Positions 8,477 to 16,512 of a stretch of DNA of 64,000 nt are shown in pieces. The stretch lies in the NCBI GenBank assembly GCA_026004215.1, contig BPIR01000002.1:423844-487843 (forward strand). The letters are read 5' to 3'. The notes beneath the pieces were generated by a model. The model was not told where the DNA came from and searched no databases. It was given only the letters and a program-made list of their open reading frames with translations. Origin of the DNA: Candidatus Binatia bacterium (GTDB lineage Bacteria; Desulfobacterota; Binatia; HRBIN30). Both the position numbers and the translations under genes were made by a program. Each line of letters starts with the position of its first letter. The first letter of the stretch is position 1.

Positions 8477-9547
8477 TCAGCCGGCAATGAAATCCGCCAA
8501 GGCTAGAGAACAGCCACGAAGATCGGCGTGTGCGGCGCGCCCGACCACTTCGAGGCCTTGCGGGGTGAGCCGCCCCAAGTCCTCCGTCAGAATCGCGAGC
8601 ACCGAGCCGGCGTTGGCCAAATCCACGTGGCAAAGCAAACCCAATTCGCCCGGAGCGACATCGGTCAGCGTTTGCGGGTCCAACACGCGAGTGCGCAGCC
8701 ACGGCAGAGCACGTTTGCTGCGCGCGGCAAACACTCCGGCGGTGCGGTGGGCAATGACTGCATCGTAATACTGGGAACAAAGTTCGCTCATTCCATATTC
8801 GTTGACCACGAAATACCCCGGGATGGCCAGGGTATTCCAAGTTGCGTGCAGCAAGCCGTTACGGGAAAGGGGCCGGGGCGCACCTTTGCTGCCGCCGGTA
8901 TCCATCAAACGACTGCCGTGCGGGAGCCGCACGGACCAGCCCAAAGCCCGACAGAAATCCAGAAACCGGATCCACGTACCCGTGGTGGTCATGATGCAGA
9001 CGGGCTCGCCCGAGCGCGCACTCTCTTCCAAAGCCGCCTGAAAACCTCGGAAATCCAGTTCACCGTCCCGAGCGAACGTTGCCGAGCTCGGCGTTCCAAA
9101 CGCCTCCACCGCCCAGGAGATCATTTGGGCCAGCGAAGACTGCGGCCACTCGGTGGCGGAGGGCACCAGGGAAAGGATGGGCATTGCCTCGGTGTCCGGA
9201 AACAAAAACGCCTTCAAGCCACGCACAGCCGATTCCCGGTACAGACGCAAATCCGGCAGGCCATGCCGGCTGCGCTGCTCGGTGCCGCGCGTCGTTCCAC
9301 TGCTGACGAAGACGCGCTCGGGCGGGCCGCAGCACAATACTTCGTACTTGAATGCGACGGACGGCACCGCAGGGATGTCGCGCCAACTGCGGATCTCTTG
9401 CGGGTCAATGCCGCGCCGGTTGCACCAGTTTCGCAAAGCCGGGATGTGCGCGTATTGGTGGTGAAAGACCCGCACCGCCAAATCGGAAAACGCTTCCTTG
9501 CGGGGATCGCGTATGAAGCTGAGTACTTCCTCGTGTTCCGGATGCAT
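8477..9547 (-). CDS. luxE: LuxE-like acyl-protein synthetase
   Basis: LuxE activates a carboxylic acid with ATP to an acyl-AMP, transfers the acyl group to its own C-terminal cysteine and passes it to LuxC. The 356-residue protein has the adenylate-forming motif SSGTTRGTEQRS, DTGGSKGAPRPLSR and NEYGMSELCSQYYD. Near the end, the cysteine of RGCS (about residue 346) lies where the LuxE acylated cysteine is expected. ATG 9547 is chosen; a GTG at 9553 directly after the trmL stop is possible. With LuxC next door it forms a complete two-protein carboxylic acid reductase. The acid used cannot be read from the sequence. Confidence 0.88.
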   Translation of the reverse strand: MHPEHEEVLSFIRDPRKEAFSDLAVRVFHHQYAHIPALRNWCNRRGIDPQEIRSWRDIPAVPSVAFKYEVLCCGPPERVFVSSGTTRGTEQRSRHGLPDLRLYRESAVRGLKAFLFPDTEAMPILSLVPSATEWPQSSLAQMISWAVEAFGTPSSATFARDGELDFRGFQAALEESARSGEPVCIMTTTGTWIRFLDFCRALGWSVRLPHGSRLMDTGGSKGAPRPLSRNGLLHATWNTLAIPGYFVVNEYGMSELCSQYYDAVIAHRTAGVFAARSKRALPWLRTRVLDPQTLTDVAPGELGLLCHVDLANAGSVLAILTEDLGRLTPQGLEVVGRAAHADLRGCSLALADFIAG

Positions 9548-9553
9548 GTTCAC

Positions 9554-10027
9554 TCACGCCCGCATTTGCCGCAGAGCTTCGTAAACGACGATAGCCACCG
9601 CGTTGGAAAGATTCAGGCTGCGCACGCGAGGGTGGTCAATGGGAATCACATATAACCGATCCGCATACTGCCTTCGAAGCTCTTCGGGCAGTCCGCGCGT
9701 CTCGCTGCCGAAAACCAGCACGTCCCCGGGTCGGTAGCGGGCCGACCAATACGTGCGTTCCGCCCTGGCAGAAAAAAAATAAAACTGTCTCGAATCACCC
9801 CCAAGTTGCGTCGCGCAGCCCTCCCAGTGATCGTGAACCTGCAAATCCACGTACGGCCAGTAATCGAGGCCGGCACGCTTGAGATAGCGGTCTTCCAACG
9901 AGAAGCCCAACGGCCGCACGAGGTGCAATCGGCAGTATGTGGCCGCACACAGGCGAGCAATGCTGCCGGTGTTTTGCGGGATCTCCGGAGCCACCAAAAC
10001 GACGTGCAACAGCGGATGTTCACTCAT
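9554..10027 (-). CDS. trmL: tRNA (cytidine/uridine-34-2'-O)-methyltransferase TrmL
   Basis: TrmL methylates the wobble nucleotide ribose of tRNA-Leu isoacceptors using SAM. At 157 residues it matches the usual length. SPOUT trefoil-knot motifs are present: PEIPQNTGSIARLCAA at the N terminus, FGSETRGLPEE, and the C-terminal IPIDHPRVRSLNLSNAVAI. The ATG at 10027 overlaps the end of the upstream gene by 8 bp (ATGAGTGA); the longer open frame upstream lies within that gene. The luxE-like start follows its stop directly, so this housekeeping gene is probably co-transcribed with the reductase genes. Confidence 0.95.
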   Translation of the reverse strand: MSEHPLLHVVLVAPEIPQNTGSIARLCAATYCRLHLVRPLGFSLEDRYLKRAGLDYWPYVDLQVHDHWEGCATQLGGDSRQFYFFSARAERTYWSARYRPGDVLVFGSETRGLPEELRRQYADRLYVIPIDHPRVRSLNLSNAVAIVVYEALRQMRA

Positions 10028-10484
10028 GGCCAATCGGGTAATGGTTGCCCGCCCAATGGAGGCACCACTGGCCATCGTGCTCGTCGAGGTATGGGGCGAG
10101 GTCCGCTTGCGCAGCCCGCAAAAAGCGAGCGCGTTCGCGGCCGCCCTTCACCAAACACACCACCGCGCCATCGCTCGCCACCTGCAAACTCTTCGGGTCG
10201 AGTGGCTCTTCGGATTCATCATTGAGCCGCACGTGCAACTGCTCCTCGGGACCTGGGAACAGAGCGGTAACAACGTACGGGGTGTGCTCGATCTCCACGT
10301 CCATGTGGAACCGTTCATCCACCCAGATCTCGTAGCCAGATCCGTCCGGTTTGCGGCGCAGGTAGCGAGTAAAAAAGCGCGCCAGTCGCTCGTGGGTGAC
10401 TGGCTCTCCATCGGCATACCAGCGCCCATCTTTACGAAACACTAACTTGGCTGAAGGGATGGCCCAGAATCCTGCTCCCGGCAT
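10020..10484 (-). CDS. DUF1285-like protein of unknown function
   Basis: This 154-residue soluble protein begins with a tryptophan-containing segment and continues FRKDGRWYADGEPVTHERLARFF, then TRYLRRKPDG and VDERFHMDVEIEHTPYVV. This layout is familiar from DUF1285 proteins, two-domain beta-rich proteins of unknown role found near housekeeping genes. It is rather short for that family (often 170-190 residues). It lies 13 bp after dtd and overlaps trmL by 8 bp, so it belongs to the same transcript. No catalytic motif is visible. Confidence 0.7.
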   Translation of the reverse strand: MPGAGFWAIPSAKLVFRKDGRWYADGEPVTHERLARFFTRYLRRKPDGSGYEIWVDERFHMDVEIEHTPYVVTALFPGPEEQLHVRLNDESEEPLDPKSLQVASDGAVVCLVKGGRERARFLRAAQADLAPYLDEHDGQWCLHWAGNHYPIGHE

Positions 10485-10497
10485 AACGGGAAAGCGT

Positions 10498-10944
10498 TTA
10501 CCGATTCGGGGAGTCCATCACAATTGTCACCGGACCATCGTTGACCAGTTCCACTTCCATGTGGGCCCCGAACACGCCGCTGGCACAACCGACTCCGGAA
10601 GCGCGCACCAAGCGGATAAAATAATCGTAGAGAGACCGGGCTTTTTCCGGCGGAGCTGCGAGCGAGAAGGATGGCCGGCGCCCCTTGGCCAAGTCCGCGA
10701 GCAACGTGAACTGAGACACCACCAGGACCTCGCCTCCGAGGTCCAACACTGAACGGTCGAACTTGCCCGACTCGTTTGGGAAGATCCGAAGTTGCAGCGA
10801 TTTCTCGCAAATCCAGGCGGCATCGGCCTCTGTATCCGATGCCGCGACACCGAGCAGAATCAAAAGCCCCGGGCCAATGGCGCCGGCGACTTGGCCTTCA
10901 ACACGGACGCAGGCACGGCTCACACGTTGGATCACAGCCCGCAT
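10498..10944 (-). CDS. dtd: D-aminoacyl-tRNA deacylase
   Basis: Dtd removes D-amino acids and glycine mischarged onto tRNA. The 148-residue protein is full length and starts with the family [11 protein letters not shown]. It carries the active-site SQFTLLAD motif and the NDGPVT motif, whose Gly-Pro forms the cross-subunit chiral filter. It lies 14 bp after the small acidic gene and 13 bp before the DUF1285-like gene, so it is probably part of one polycistronic message. Confidence 0.97.
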   Translation of the reverse strand: MRAVIQRVSRACVRVEGQVAGAIGPGLLILLGVAASDTEADAAWICEKSLQLRIFPNESGKFDRSVLDLGGEVLVVSQFTLLADLAKGRRPSFSLAAPPEKARSLYDYFIRLVRASGVGCASGVFGAHMEVELVNDGPVTIVMDSPNR

Positions 10945-10958
10945 CGGCTGGCGGGACC

Positions 10959-11117
10959 TCAGTAGTCCTCGTCTTCGTCCTCCTCTTCCTCTTCCCAGTC
11001 CTCTTCATCGAAGTCGAAGTCCTCGTCCTCTTCCTCGTCCCACCAATCTTCTTCCTCTTCCTCTTCGTCCCAATCTTCCTCTTCTTCGCGTCGTTTGGCC
11101 CACCACAATAGCTCCAT
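10959..11117 (-). CDS. Very acidic 52-residue protein, unknown
   Basis: A tiny protein beginning [17 protein letters not shown] and continuing as an almost uninterrupted run of Glu and Asp broken by Trp, Phe and Tyr. About 33 of 52 residues are acidic. An AAGGAGG ribosome site lies just upstream of the ATG at 11117, strong evidence that it is translated from this start; the longer open frame (to 11234) has no such site. It is the first gene of the minus-strand run, 14 bp before dtd. Such chains are expected to be disordered and might bind metals, basic proteins or RNA-binding surfaces. No family recognised. Confidence 0.7.
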   Translation of the reverse strand: MELLWWAKRREEEEDWDEEEEEEDWWDEEEDEDFDFDEEDWEEEEEDEDEDY

Positions 11118-11454
11118 GGTTCCTCCTTGCATTGGCCCCGCCAAAGCGCAGTTGCGACTAACGACAGTGCCTGGGGAAGTCAATAATCGTACGCATGTCA
11201 CCTCTGATCCAACTCCTTCCTCTGCCGGTTGCATCCTTCAGTTGCTGGAAAACGTCAAGCTCGCAAATGTGCGGACGCGTTTGGCGGGCTTAGGTGTGTC
11301 CTCAAGCCTCACCCGCACTTAAACTGTTTGTGACCTGTAGCCCGACTCCTCACGCCACCACCCGATGATTCCCGTTGGCGTTGCAACGCCGCTTGGCGGA
11401 ATTCGCCTCCAAGGCGTTGACAAGAAAAGGCGAAGTCCCGTAAGAGAGGTGTTC

Positions 11455-11466
11455 AATCGATCGATT
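11455..11466. promoter_or_regulatory. Perfect 12-bp palindrome, candidate TetR operator
   Basis: AATCGATCGATT is a perfect palindrome 27 bp before the TetR gene start. A TTGACA at 11417-11422 upstream could be a -35 box, although the matching -10 (TAAGAG at 11441) is weak. TetR proteins usually bind such inverted repeats near their own promoter. The remainder of 11118-11493 holds the acidic gene's upstream region and nothing else recognisable. Confidence 0.4.
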
Positions 11467-11493
11467 AAAGCAGAGAGAGAGAGAACACGCTCG

Positions 11494-12135
11494 ATGCGCA
11501 CAGCGCTCCAACGGGTTCGCGAAGAGCCACAATCCACCAAGGCTCGCATTTTGGCCGCGGCCGAGGAAATCTTTGCCGCCAAGGGTTTTGCCGGGGCTTC
11601 CACGCGCGAGATCGCCGACAAAGCGGGCGTCAACATCTCTAGCCTCCACTACCATTGGGAGTCGAAGGAAACTCTGTACTTCGCAGTCTTCCAGGATGTG
11701 TACGACCGCATTGTCGAGGTGATCCGCAAGGCACTCGAAGAACGCGGTTCCTCGAGACGAAAAGGCGAAACCATCGAGACCGTGATGGGTACGCTCTTCG
11801 ATTTCTTTGTCGAGCATCCGACGATTCCTCGACTTTTGGTTCGGCGTCTCGTCGAAAACGACGAAGGCCACGCAGATATCGAAAATCGTGTGCTCGTCCC
11901 GGCCTGGAAAGTCTTCGGGGAATGGACACGTGCCTACGGGGGGGTGCGCCGCAGCGAGGTAGAGGCCAATCTCTTCATGCTCACGGTGGAAAGCGCGGTG
12001 TTGTTCTTTCTCTTGGACAGCGCCCACGTTCGCACTTTGCTCGGCGGCAGTGTGCGGTCGCCGGAAATTCGCAACCGCGTGCGCGACTACATCATTCGCC
12101 TCGTGCCTATGCTGTTGGGCCGGCGCGAGCGTTAG
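11494..12135 (+). CDS. TetR-family transcriptional regulator
   Basis: This 213-residue regulator has a classic TetR DNA-binding domain (about 12-60: KARILAAAEEIFAAKGF, then STREIADKAGVNISSLHYHW) and a helical C-terminal ligand domain of the type annotated TetR_C in fatty-acid and xenobiotic regulators. The ATG at 11494 is chosen because the family helix begins shortly afterwards; the frame is open further upstream, through the candidate operator. It lies only 6 bp before the 2-hydroxyacid dehydrogenase gene on the same strand, so it probably controls its own message together with the dehydrogenase and kinase. Confidence 0.93.
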   Translation: MRTALQRVREEPQSTKARILAAAEEIFAAKGFAGASTREIADKAGVNISSLHYHWESKETLYFAVFQDVYDRIVEVIRKALEERGSSRRKGETIETVMGTLFDFFVEHPTIPRLLVRRLVENDEGHADIENRVLVPAWKVFGEWTRAYGGVRRSEVEANLFMLTVESAVLFFLLDSAHVRTLLGGSVRSPEIRNRVRDYIIRLVPMLLGRRER

Positions 12136-12141
12136 CCAGGA

Positions 12142-13170
12142 ATGAAAGCTCTGATTACCGCCAGTTTTGACCCCCGACAGCTCGAACGGCTGCGATCGTG
12201 GATGCCCGCCGAGTATCAAGATTGGCGCGAGCGGGGCGAGCTGTATTTCGATGGCACAGCCTTGGCGCAGCGGATCCAACAGGTCGGGGCGGACGTGCTG
12301 ATCGTGGAAGCAGATCTGGTGCACGATGAGGTGCTCGACCACACCGATCTCTGCCTAATCGCTTGTTGCCGCGGCGACCCCATCAACGTCGCCTTGGCCA
12401 AAGCCACAGCGCTCGGCATTCCTGTGCTGTATACGCCGGCCCGCAATGCCCGGGCCGTCGCCGAGCTTACGGTGGCGTATATGCTCGCGTTGGCGCGCCA
12501 CGTTTTCCCGGTCAATCAGGGTCTGAAATCTGGAACGCTGCGTTTCGCCGGCTCCAGGGACTATCTCGATGCGTACAACCGGTACGGTGGTTTCGAGCTC
12601 GGTTCTTCCACCGCTGGTATCATTGGCTTCGGTGCAATCGGGCAAAGAGTGGCTCGTTTGCTGCGAGGGTTCGAAACCAGAGTCCTCGCCTATGATCCCT
12701 ACGTGGCGGACGAAGCCTTTGCCAACCTCGGGGTCGAACGCTGTGCATCGTTAGGCGAGCTCTTGCCGCAAGTGACCTTTCTGACATTGCATTGTCCCTT
12801 GACCAGCGAAACCTTCGGGCTCATCGGCCGGCGCGAACTCGGCCTCTTGCCCCGTGGTGCTTACCTGCTGAACCTCGCGCGCGCACAGATCGTGGACGAG
12901 GACGCCTTGTACGACGCCCTCACGTCTGGGCATCTCGCCGGGGCAGCGTTGGACGTGTTTTCTCAAGAGCCGGTTCAGCCGGAAAACCGTTTCGTGCAAC
13001 TCCCCAACGTGCTGGTATCCCCGCACCTCGGTGGCGCCACCCGCAACGTGATCGAGTACCAGAGCAAAGTGGTGGTGGACGACATCGGGCGATGGCTCTC
13101 CGGACAAAGACCACAGTTTCTGGCCAATCCTGAAGTTTGGGATTCTCCGCAACGGAAGCAGCCGTGTTGA
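12142..13170 (+). CDS. D-isomer 2-hydroxyacid dehydrogenase (SerA-like)
   Basis: The 342-residue NAD-dependent enzyme interconverts a 2-hydroxy acid and a 2-keto acid. The Rossmann motif is GFGAIGQRVARLL. The catalytic triad of the family is visible: Arg in NLARAQIVDE, Glu in FSQEPVQPEN and His in SPHLGGAT. It lacks the ACT domain of long SerA forms, so phosphoglycerate dehydrogenase is only one option. It follows the TetR gene by 6 bp and precedes an LsrK-like sugar kinase by 52 bp, so the substrate may be a sugar acid or phosphorylated sugar derivative. Confidence 0.92.
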   Translation: MKALITASFDPRQLERLRSWMPAEYQDWRERGELYFDGTALAQRIQQVGADVLIVEADLVHDEVLDHTDLCLIACCRGDPINVALAKATALGIPVLYTPARNARAVAELTVAYMLALARHVFPVNQGLKSGTLRFAGSRDYLDAYNRYGGFELGSSTAGIIGFGAIGQRVARLLRGFETRVLAYDPYVADEAFANLGVERCASLGELLPQVTFLTLHCPLTSETFGLIGRRELGLLPRGAYLLNLARAQIVDEDALYDALTSGHLAGAALDVFSQEPVQPENRFVQLPNVLVSPHLGGATRNVIEYQSKVVVDDIGRWLSGQRPQFLANPEVWDSPQRKQPC

Positions 13171-13222
13171 GCAGGCGCGCGCCGTCCTGCCTTTGCTCCC
13201 ACAGCGAGCGGGAAGCATAACC

Positions 13223-14719
13223 ATGGAGCTTTTCCTCACCCTCGATGCTGGAACCGGAAGTGGAAAATGTTTGCTGTTCGACGCCAAGGGTGGCCTTCGA
13301 GCGCGGGCTACGGAGCCGTGGGGTTACGAAGTTTCGCCCGACCCGGAGCTCCCATCAGTGAAATGGTTTTCCTTCGATCCGGAAAAGTTCTGGGAGGCGC
13401 TTTGCCGTTGTATCCAAGCGGCCCTGAGGCAAGCCCAGGCGGAACCCGGACGCATTGTTGGCGTTGCAGCCACGAGCCAGCGCGAAGCCTGCGTGTTTCT
13501 CGATGCTTCCGGCAAAGAGGTCTATGCCGGGCCAAATCTGGACGCCCGGGGATTCCGAGAAGGGCTGGAGGTGCTGCAAAGCTTTGGAGCAGAGCGCCTT
13601 TACCGCGTCACCGGGCACTCGGCACCGTTTATTTTTCCTCTGGCTCGCTACCTTTGGTACCGCAAAGGTGGGGGTCCTCCGGTCCGCCGCATTTTGATGA
13701 TGAACGACTGGATTCACTGGCGCCTGACCGGTGAATTTGTGTCGGAGCCATCGAACGCCACGGAATCCATGTTGTTCGATGTCGGCAGCCGCACTTGGTC
13801 AGACGAAATTCTGAACGCGTTCGAAATTCCACGGTCCATTTTGCCGGAGCTATGCCAACCCGGCGAGCAAGCGGGCCGCGTGAGTCGGGAAGCGGCCAAA
13901 CGTACCGGGCTACTCGCAGGCACTCCGGTATTCGTTGGAGGGGCGGACACTCAGTGCTCGCTTCTCGGCGCCGGCGTGATCGAACCGGGAGCGGCGGGTG
14001 CAACTTTAGGGACGACCACACCCATCCAAGTTGTCACCGAGCGGCTCTGTCTCGATCCGGACGCAAACTTGTGGGCGGGTTGCCATGTGATCCCCGAGCG
14101 ATGGGTACTGGAAAGCAACGCTGGGGACACAGGAGACGCTTACCGCTGGTTGATCGAGCTCCTGGGTGGCGGGGAAGAAGTCGAAAAAGCGCGCGAGCGG
14201 TTGGAATCCGCTGCGGCTGCCTGCTCGGATCCTTCAGCCGTTCTGTTCGTGGGCCCTTCGATCTTCGAAATCCATCGCCTCGCGCTGCGGCGGCCTGGCG
14301 GGATTTTGTTCCCCTACCCGACTCTGCACGTGCGACCGAGTGCCGGCGAGCTTGTACGCGCTTTTCTCGAGAGCGTGGGTTTCGCGCTCCGGGCCAATCT
14401 CGAGCAGCTCGCGCGAGTGGTCGGCGGTGCGCTGGGTCAAATTGTGCTGAGCGGAGGGATGACACGGAATCCGACCTTGGTCCGGATCATTGCCGATATC
14501 CTGGATCAGCCAATTTTTGTTGCGCGCCAAGCGGAAAGTGCTGCTCTTGGATGCGCGATCCTTGTGGCCAGCCAAGGGCAAACGGATCGGATGCGGGCTC
14601 TTTCGCGGGCGTGGGTGCAGCTCGACACTGTGGAGCCTACGGAGGGCTCGCAACGTTACGCCAGCCGCTACGCCACCTGGCGGCGATTGTACGAGGATTT
14701 CTTCCAGCTCGAGCTGTGA
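13223..14719 (+). CDS. FGGY-family carbohydrate kinase, LsrK-like
   Basis: This 498-residue ATP-dependent sugar or polyol kinase has the N-terminal phosphate loop DAGTGSGKCLLFD, a substrate region (NLDARGFREGLEVL) and the C-terminal ATP-binding stretch IVLSGGMTRNPTL. The start of the protein, NLDARG and the MNDWIHWRLTGEF segment resemble autoinducer-2 kinase LsrK more than glycerol or xylulose kinase. This is a by-eye resemblance and no lsr transport genes are nearby. ATG 13223 is chosen over an in-frame start at 13193. It is grouped with the 2-hydroxyacid dehydrogenase just upstream. Confidence 0.88.
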   Translation: MELFLTLDAGTGSGKCLLFDAKGGLRARATEPWGYEVSPDPELPSVKWFSFDPEKFWEALCRCIQAALRQAQAEPGRIVGVAATSQREACVFLDASGKEVYAGPNLDARGFREGLEVLQSFGAERLYRVTGHSAPFIFPLARYLWYRKGGGPPVRRILMMNDWIHWRLTGEFVSEPSNATESMLFDVGSRTWSDEILNAFEIPRSILPELCQPGEQAGRVSREAAKRTGLLAGTPVFVGGADTQCSLLGAGVIEPGAAGATLGTTTPIQVVTERLCLDPDANLWAGCHVIPERWVLESNAGDTGDAYRWLIELLGGGEEVEKARERLESAAAACSDPSAVLFVGPSIFEIHRLALRRPGGILFPYPTLHVRPSAGELVRAFLESVGFALRANLEQLARVVGGALGQIVLSGGMTRNPTLVRIIADILDQPIFVARQAESAALGCAILVASQGQTDRMRALSRAWVQLDTVEPTEGSQRYASRYATWRRLYEDFFQLEL

Positions 14720-14806
14720 GGCGAGAACCTCGCCATCGAGCCGGTGCGACCTGGAGTCCAGCCGCCGGGTTGGCTCATCCTCGGGTTTTGGCCTACAACC
14801 CGGAGC

Positions 14807-15466
14807 ATGAGGCTTGTCCACGCGATTTACGAACCCAAGGGCGACGGCCCACATCCCACCATCCTTGCGCTTCATGGCTGGGGCGCCAATGCCCTCGACC
14901 TGCTCGGGCTTGCGCCGCACGTGGGGCACGGGCGTTTTCTGTTTCTGTGCCCGCAAGGGCCTCTCGAGGTGCCTCTCGGTCCGATGCGCGGCTACGGCTG
15001 GTTTCCCATCACGATGGGTGCACCGCCCGACCCGTATGCATTTGCCGCCGCTGTGCGCGAGCTGCGATCTTTTTTGGACGACGCACTCGCACGCTATCCG
15101 GTGAACCCCCACAAGCTTGTCTGTTTAGGGTTTAGCCAAGGCGGCGTCATGGCTTACGCTCTTGCTTTGAGCGAACCTCACCGTTTTGCGGCTCTGGTTG
15201 CCCTCAGCTCGTGGCTCCCCGCAGCTCTCGTTCGTGAGTTACCGCCGGCGGACCGCTCGCAGCTTGCCACGTTGGTCCATCACGGAACGCGTGACGAACT
15301 CATCGATGTCAGCCGCGGGAGGGAATCCCTCGAACACCTGCGCAGCTTGCGGGTTCCGGCAGCTTACCGGGAGTTCGACATGGGACATGAAATCAGTGCA
15401 CAGAGCCTTGCCGATCTCTCCCGGTGGCTGGAGGACAAAGTCCTCTCGCCGATCGTTACGCTGTGA
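14807..15466 (+). CDS. Carboxylesterase/phospholipase-type alpha/beta hydrolase
   Basis: A 219-residue serine hydrolase of the Abhydrolase_2 type. LALHGWGAN supplies the oxyanion hole, GFSQGG the nucleophilic serine, GTRDELID the aspartate and DMGHEI the histidine. Family members hydrolyse short esters, lysophospholipids or protein acyl thioesters. ATG 14807 gives the normal family length; an in-frame start at 14744 would add 21 unlike residues. It is 87 bp after the kinase gene and probably the last gene of that group. A large inverted repeat follows at 15496-15536. Confidence 0.9.
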   Translation: MRLVHAIYEPKGDGPHPTILALHGWGANALDLLGLAPHVGHGRFLFLCPQGPLEVPLGPMRGYGWFPITMGAPPDPYAFAAAVRELRSFLDDALARYPVNPHKLVCLGFSQGGVMAYALALSEPHRFAALVALSSWLPAALVRELPPADRSQLATLVHHGTRDELIDVSRGRESLEHLRSLRVPAAYREFDMGHEISAQSLADLSRWLEDKVLSPIVTL

Positions 15467-15495
15467 GACGACGTGCCACAAGATGCGGTCGTTGT

Positions 15496-15536
15496 CCGGA
15501 GGAGGTTTCGGGCGCTGTGGCGCCGCTCTCCTCCGG
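15496..15536. terminator. Inverted repeat between convergent genes, probable bidirectional terminator
   Basis: CCGGAGGAG and CTCCTCCGG form a 9-bp stem, and the spacer holds a second perfect hairpin (GGCGC TGTG GCGCC, 15511-15524). It lies in the 87-bp gap between the convergent esterase and beta-barrel genes. There is no clear T-run, so it may act as a general transcript-end structure rather than a classic intrinsic terminator. Confidence 0.5.
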
Positions 15537-15553
15537 CGTGAACTCAGTCGAGA

Positions 15554-16396
15554 TCAAGGCCGCATCCACACGGTGATCGAGCCGCCAAAGCCCCAGTCGG
15601 GAGACTCGTCGTTGATGCCGTAAGTGCCAGTGGGGCGCAGTAAGATGTCGTACCCGTCCATCGGCAAACGCACGTCCACGCCCGGCTGCCAGAAAATCAG
15701 GTCCAGGTTCTCTTGCCCAGGCACGTCCACGATCGCCCCGTTGATTTCGGAGCGAAGCGCCAGCTGCTCGTTCCACATGTAAAAGATGCCGCCGCCATAA
15801 ACGATTGCCTCTCTCGCGGTTGGGGTAACGTCCGACACAAAGCGGTAGCCACCGTGGGCGCGAATATCGAACGGTTTCAAGTGCGCCGCCACCGTACCGA
15901 CGGGCAGAATTCCCACCTCGCCGATCCCTAAACCCTTGTCCTCGTCGCCGGTGGGCAAGCTCAGTTGTAGGCCGGCACCCGCATCCAGCCACTCCGTCCG
16001 CAACGGGAGTACTTTAGCGAACAGCGACAAGTCTCCCGGGCCCTCTTCTCCCCGCGAGCCCACCGCACCGCCTTGTCGCACTTCGACCTCGTTGTGTTGC
16101 CAGAATGGGAACGTGATTCCGGCTTCGATCATGTCCATGCCGTAGCTCGCGCGAAGCGCCCCGAAGTCGCTCGAAGCCGTGGTTTTGTTCCCCACAGCGT
16201 CTTTGACAACGTCCTGCGCCACGCCGGCGGCACCTTCCACCCAGATACCTTCGCTCACGGCAGCCTCCTGCTCGTAGCGATCGAAGCTGCGCGTGATTCC
16301 GGCAGGCTTGCTCGGCGCTTCCTGGGCCCACGCCACCCCAGCCGCCGCCACCATCCACGCACACGACAACGCCACCAACCCCACACGTTTTGCCAT
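15554..16396 (-). CDS. Exported outer-membrane beta-barrel-type protein
   Basis: The 280-residue protein has a signal peptide (MAKRVGLVALSCAWMV, cleavage after GVAWA) and then alternating beta strands (LRASYGMDMIEAGITFPF, GAGLQLSLPTG, GGYRFVSDV, GGGIFYMWNEQLALRSEING), ending in an aromatic-containing strand GSITVWMRP. This pattern resembles small outer-membrane channels of the phenol-degradation MetA type. The ATG at 16396 has an AAGGAGGT ribosome site. It follows the BtuC-like permease by 116 bp on the same strand and may be the last gene of the B12 operon, perhaps as a porin. That link is inferred from position only. Confidence 0.75.
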   Translation of the reverse strand: MAKRVGLVALSCAWMVAAAGVAWAQEAPSKPAGITRSFDRYEQEAAVSEGIWVEGAAGVAQDVVKDAVGNKTTASSDFGALRASYGMDMIEAGITFPFWQHNEVEVRQGGAVGSRGEEGPGDLSLFAKVLPLRTEWLDAGAGLQLSLPTGDEDKGLGIGEVGILPVGTVAAHLKPFDIRAHGGYRFVSDVTPTAREAIVYGGGIFYMWNEQLALRSEINGAIVDVPGQENLDLIFWQPGVDVRLPMDGYDILLRPTGTYGINDESPDWGFGGSITVWMRP

Positions 16397-16512
16397 GCTC
16401 CGCACCTCCTTTTCCCTCACCCTCTGCCGCCTTGCGGCAGAACGAAACTGGCGTCTTTGGTTCCACAACTGGCGCGCCGGTGTCAAGGCACTCGGGTTCT
16501 ATTTTGGAGGCG

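Noticed and set aside
8420..8477. Bioluminescence operon
   Set aside because: Only the LuxE- and LuxC-like genes are present; luciferase subunits and the LuxD thioesterase are absent, and the neighbours are an aminotransferase and a dehydrogenase.
13795..15135. 446-codon plus-strand frame
   Set aside because: It overlaps the FGGY kinase and esterase genes out of frame and is Arg-rich, as expected of a GC-rich shadow.
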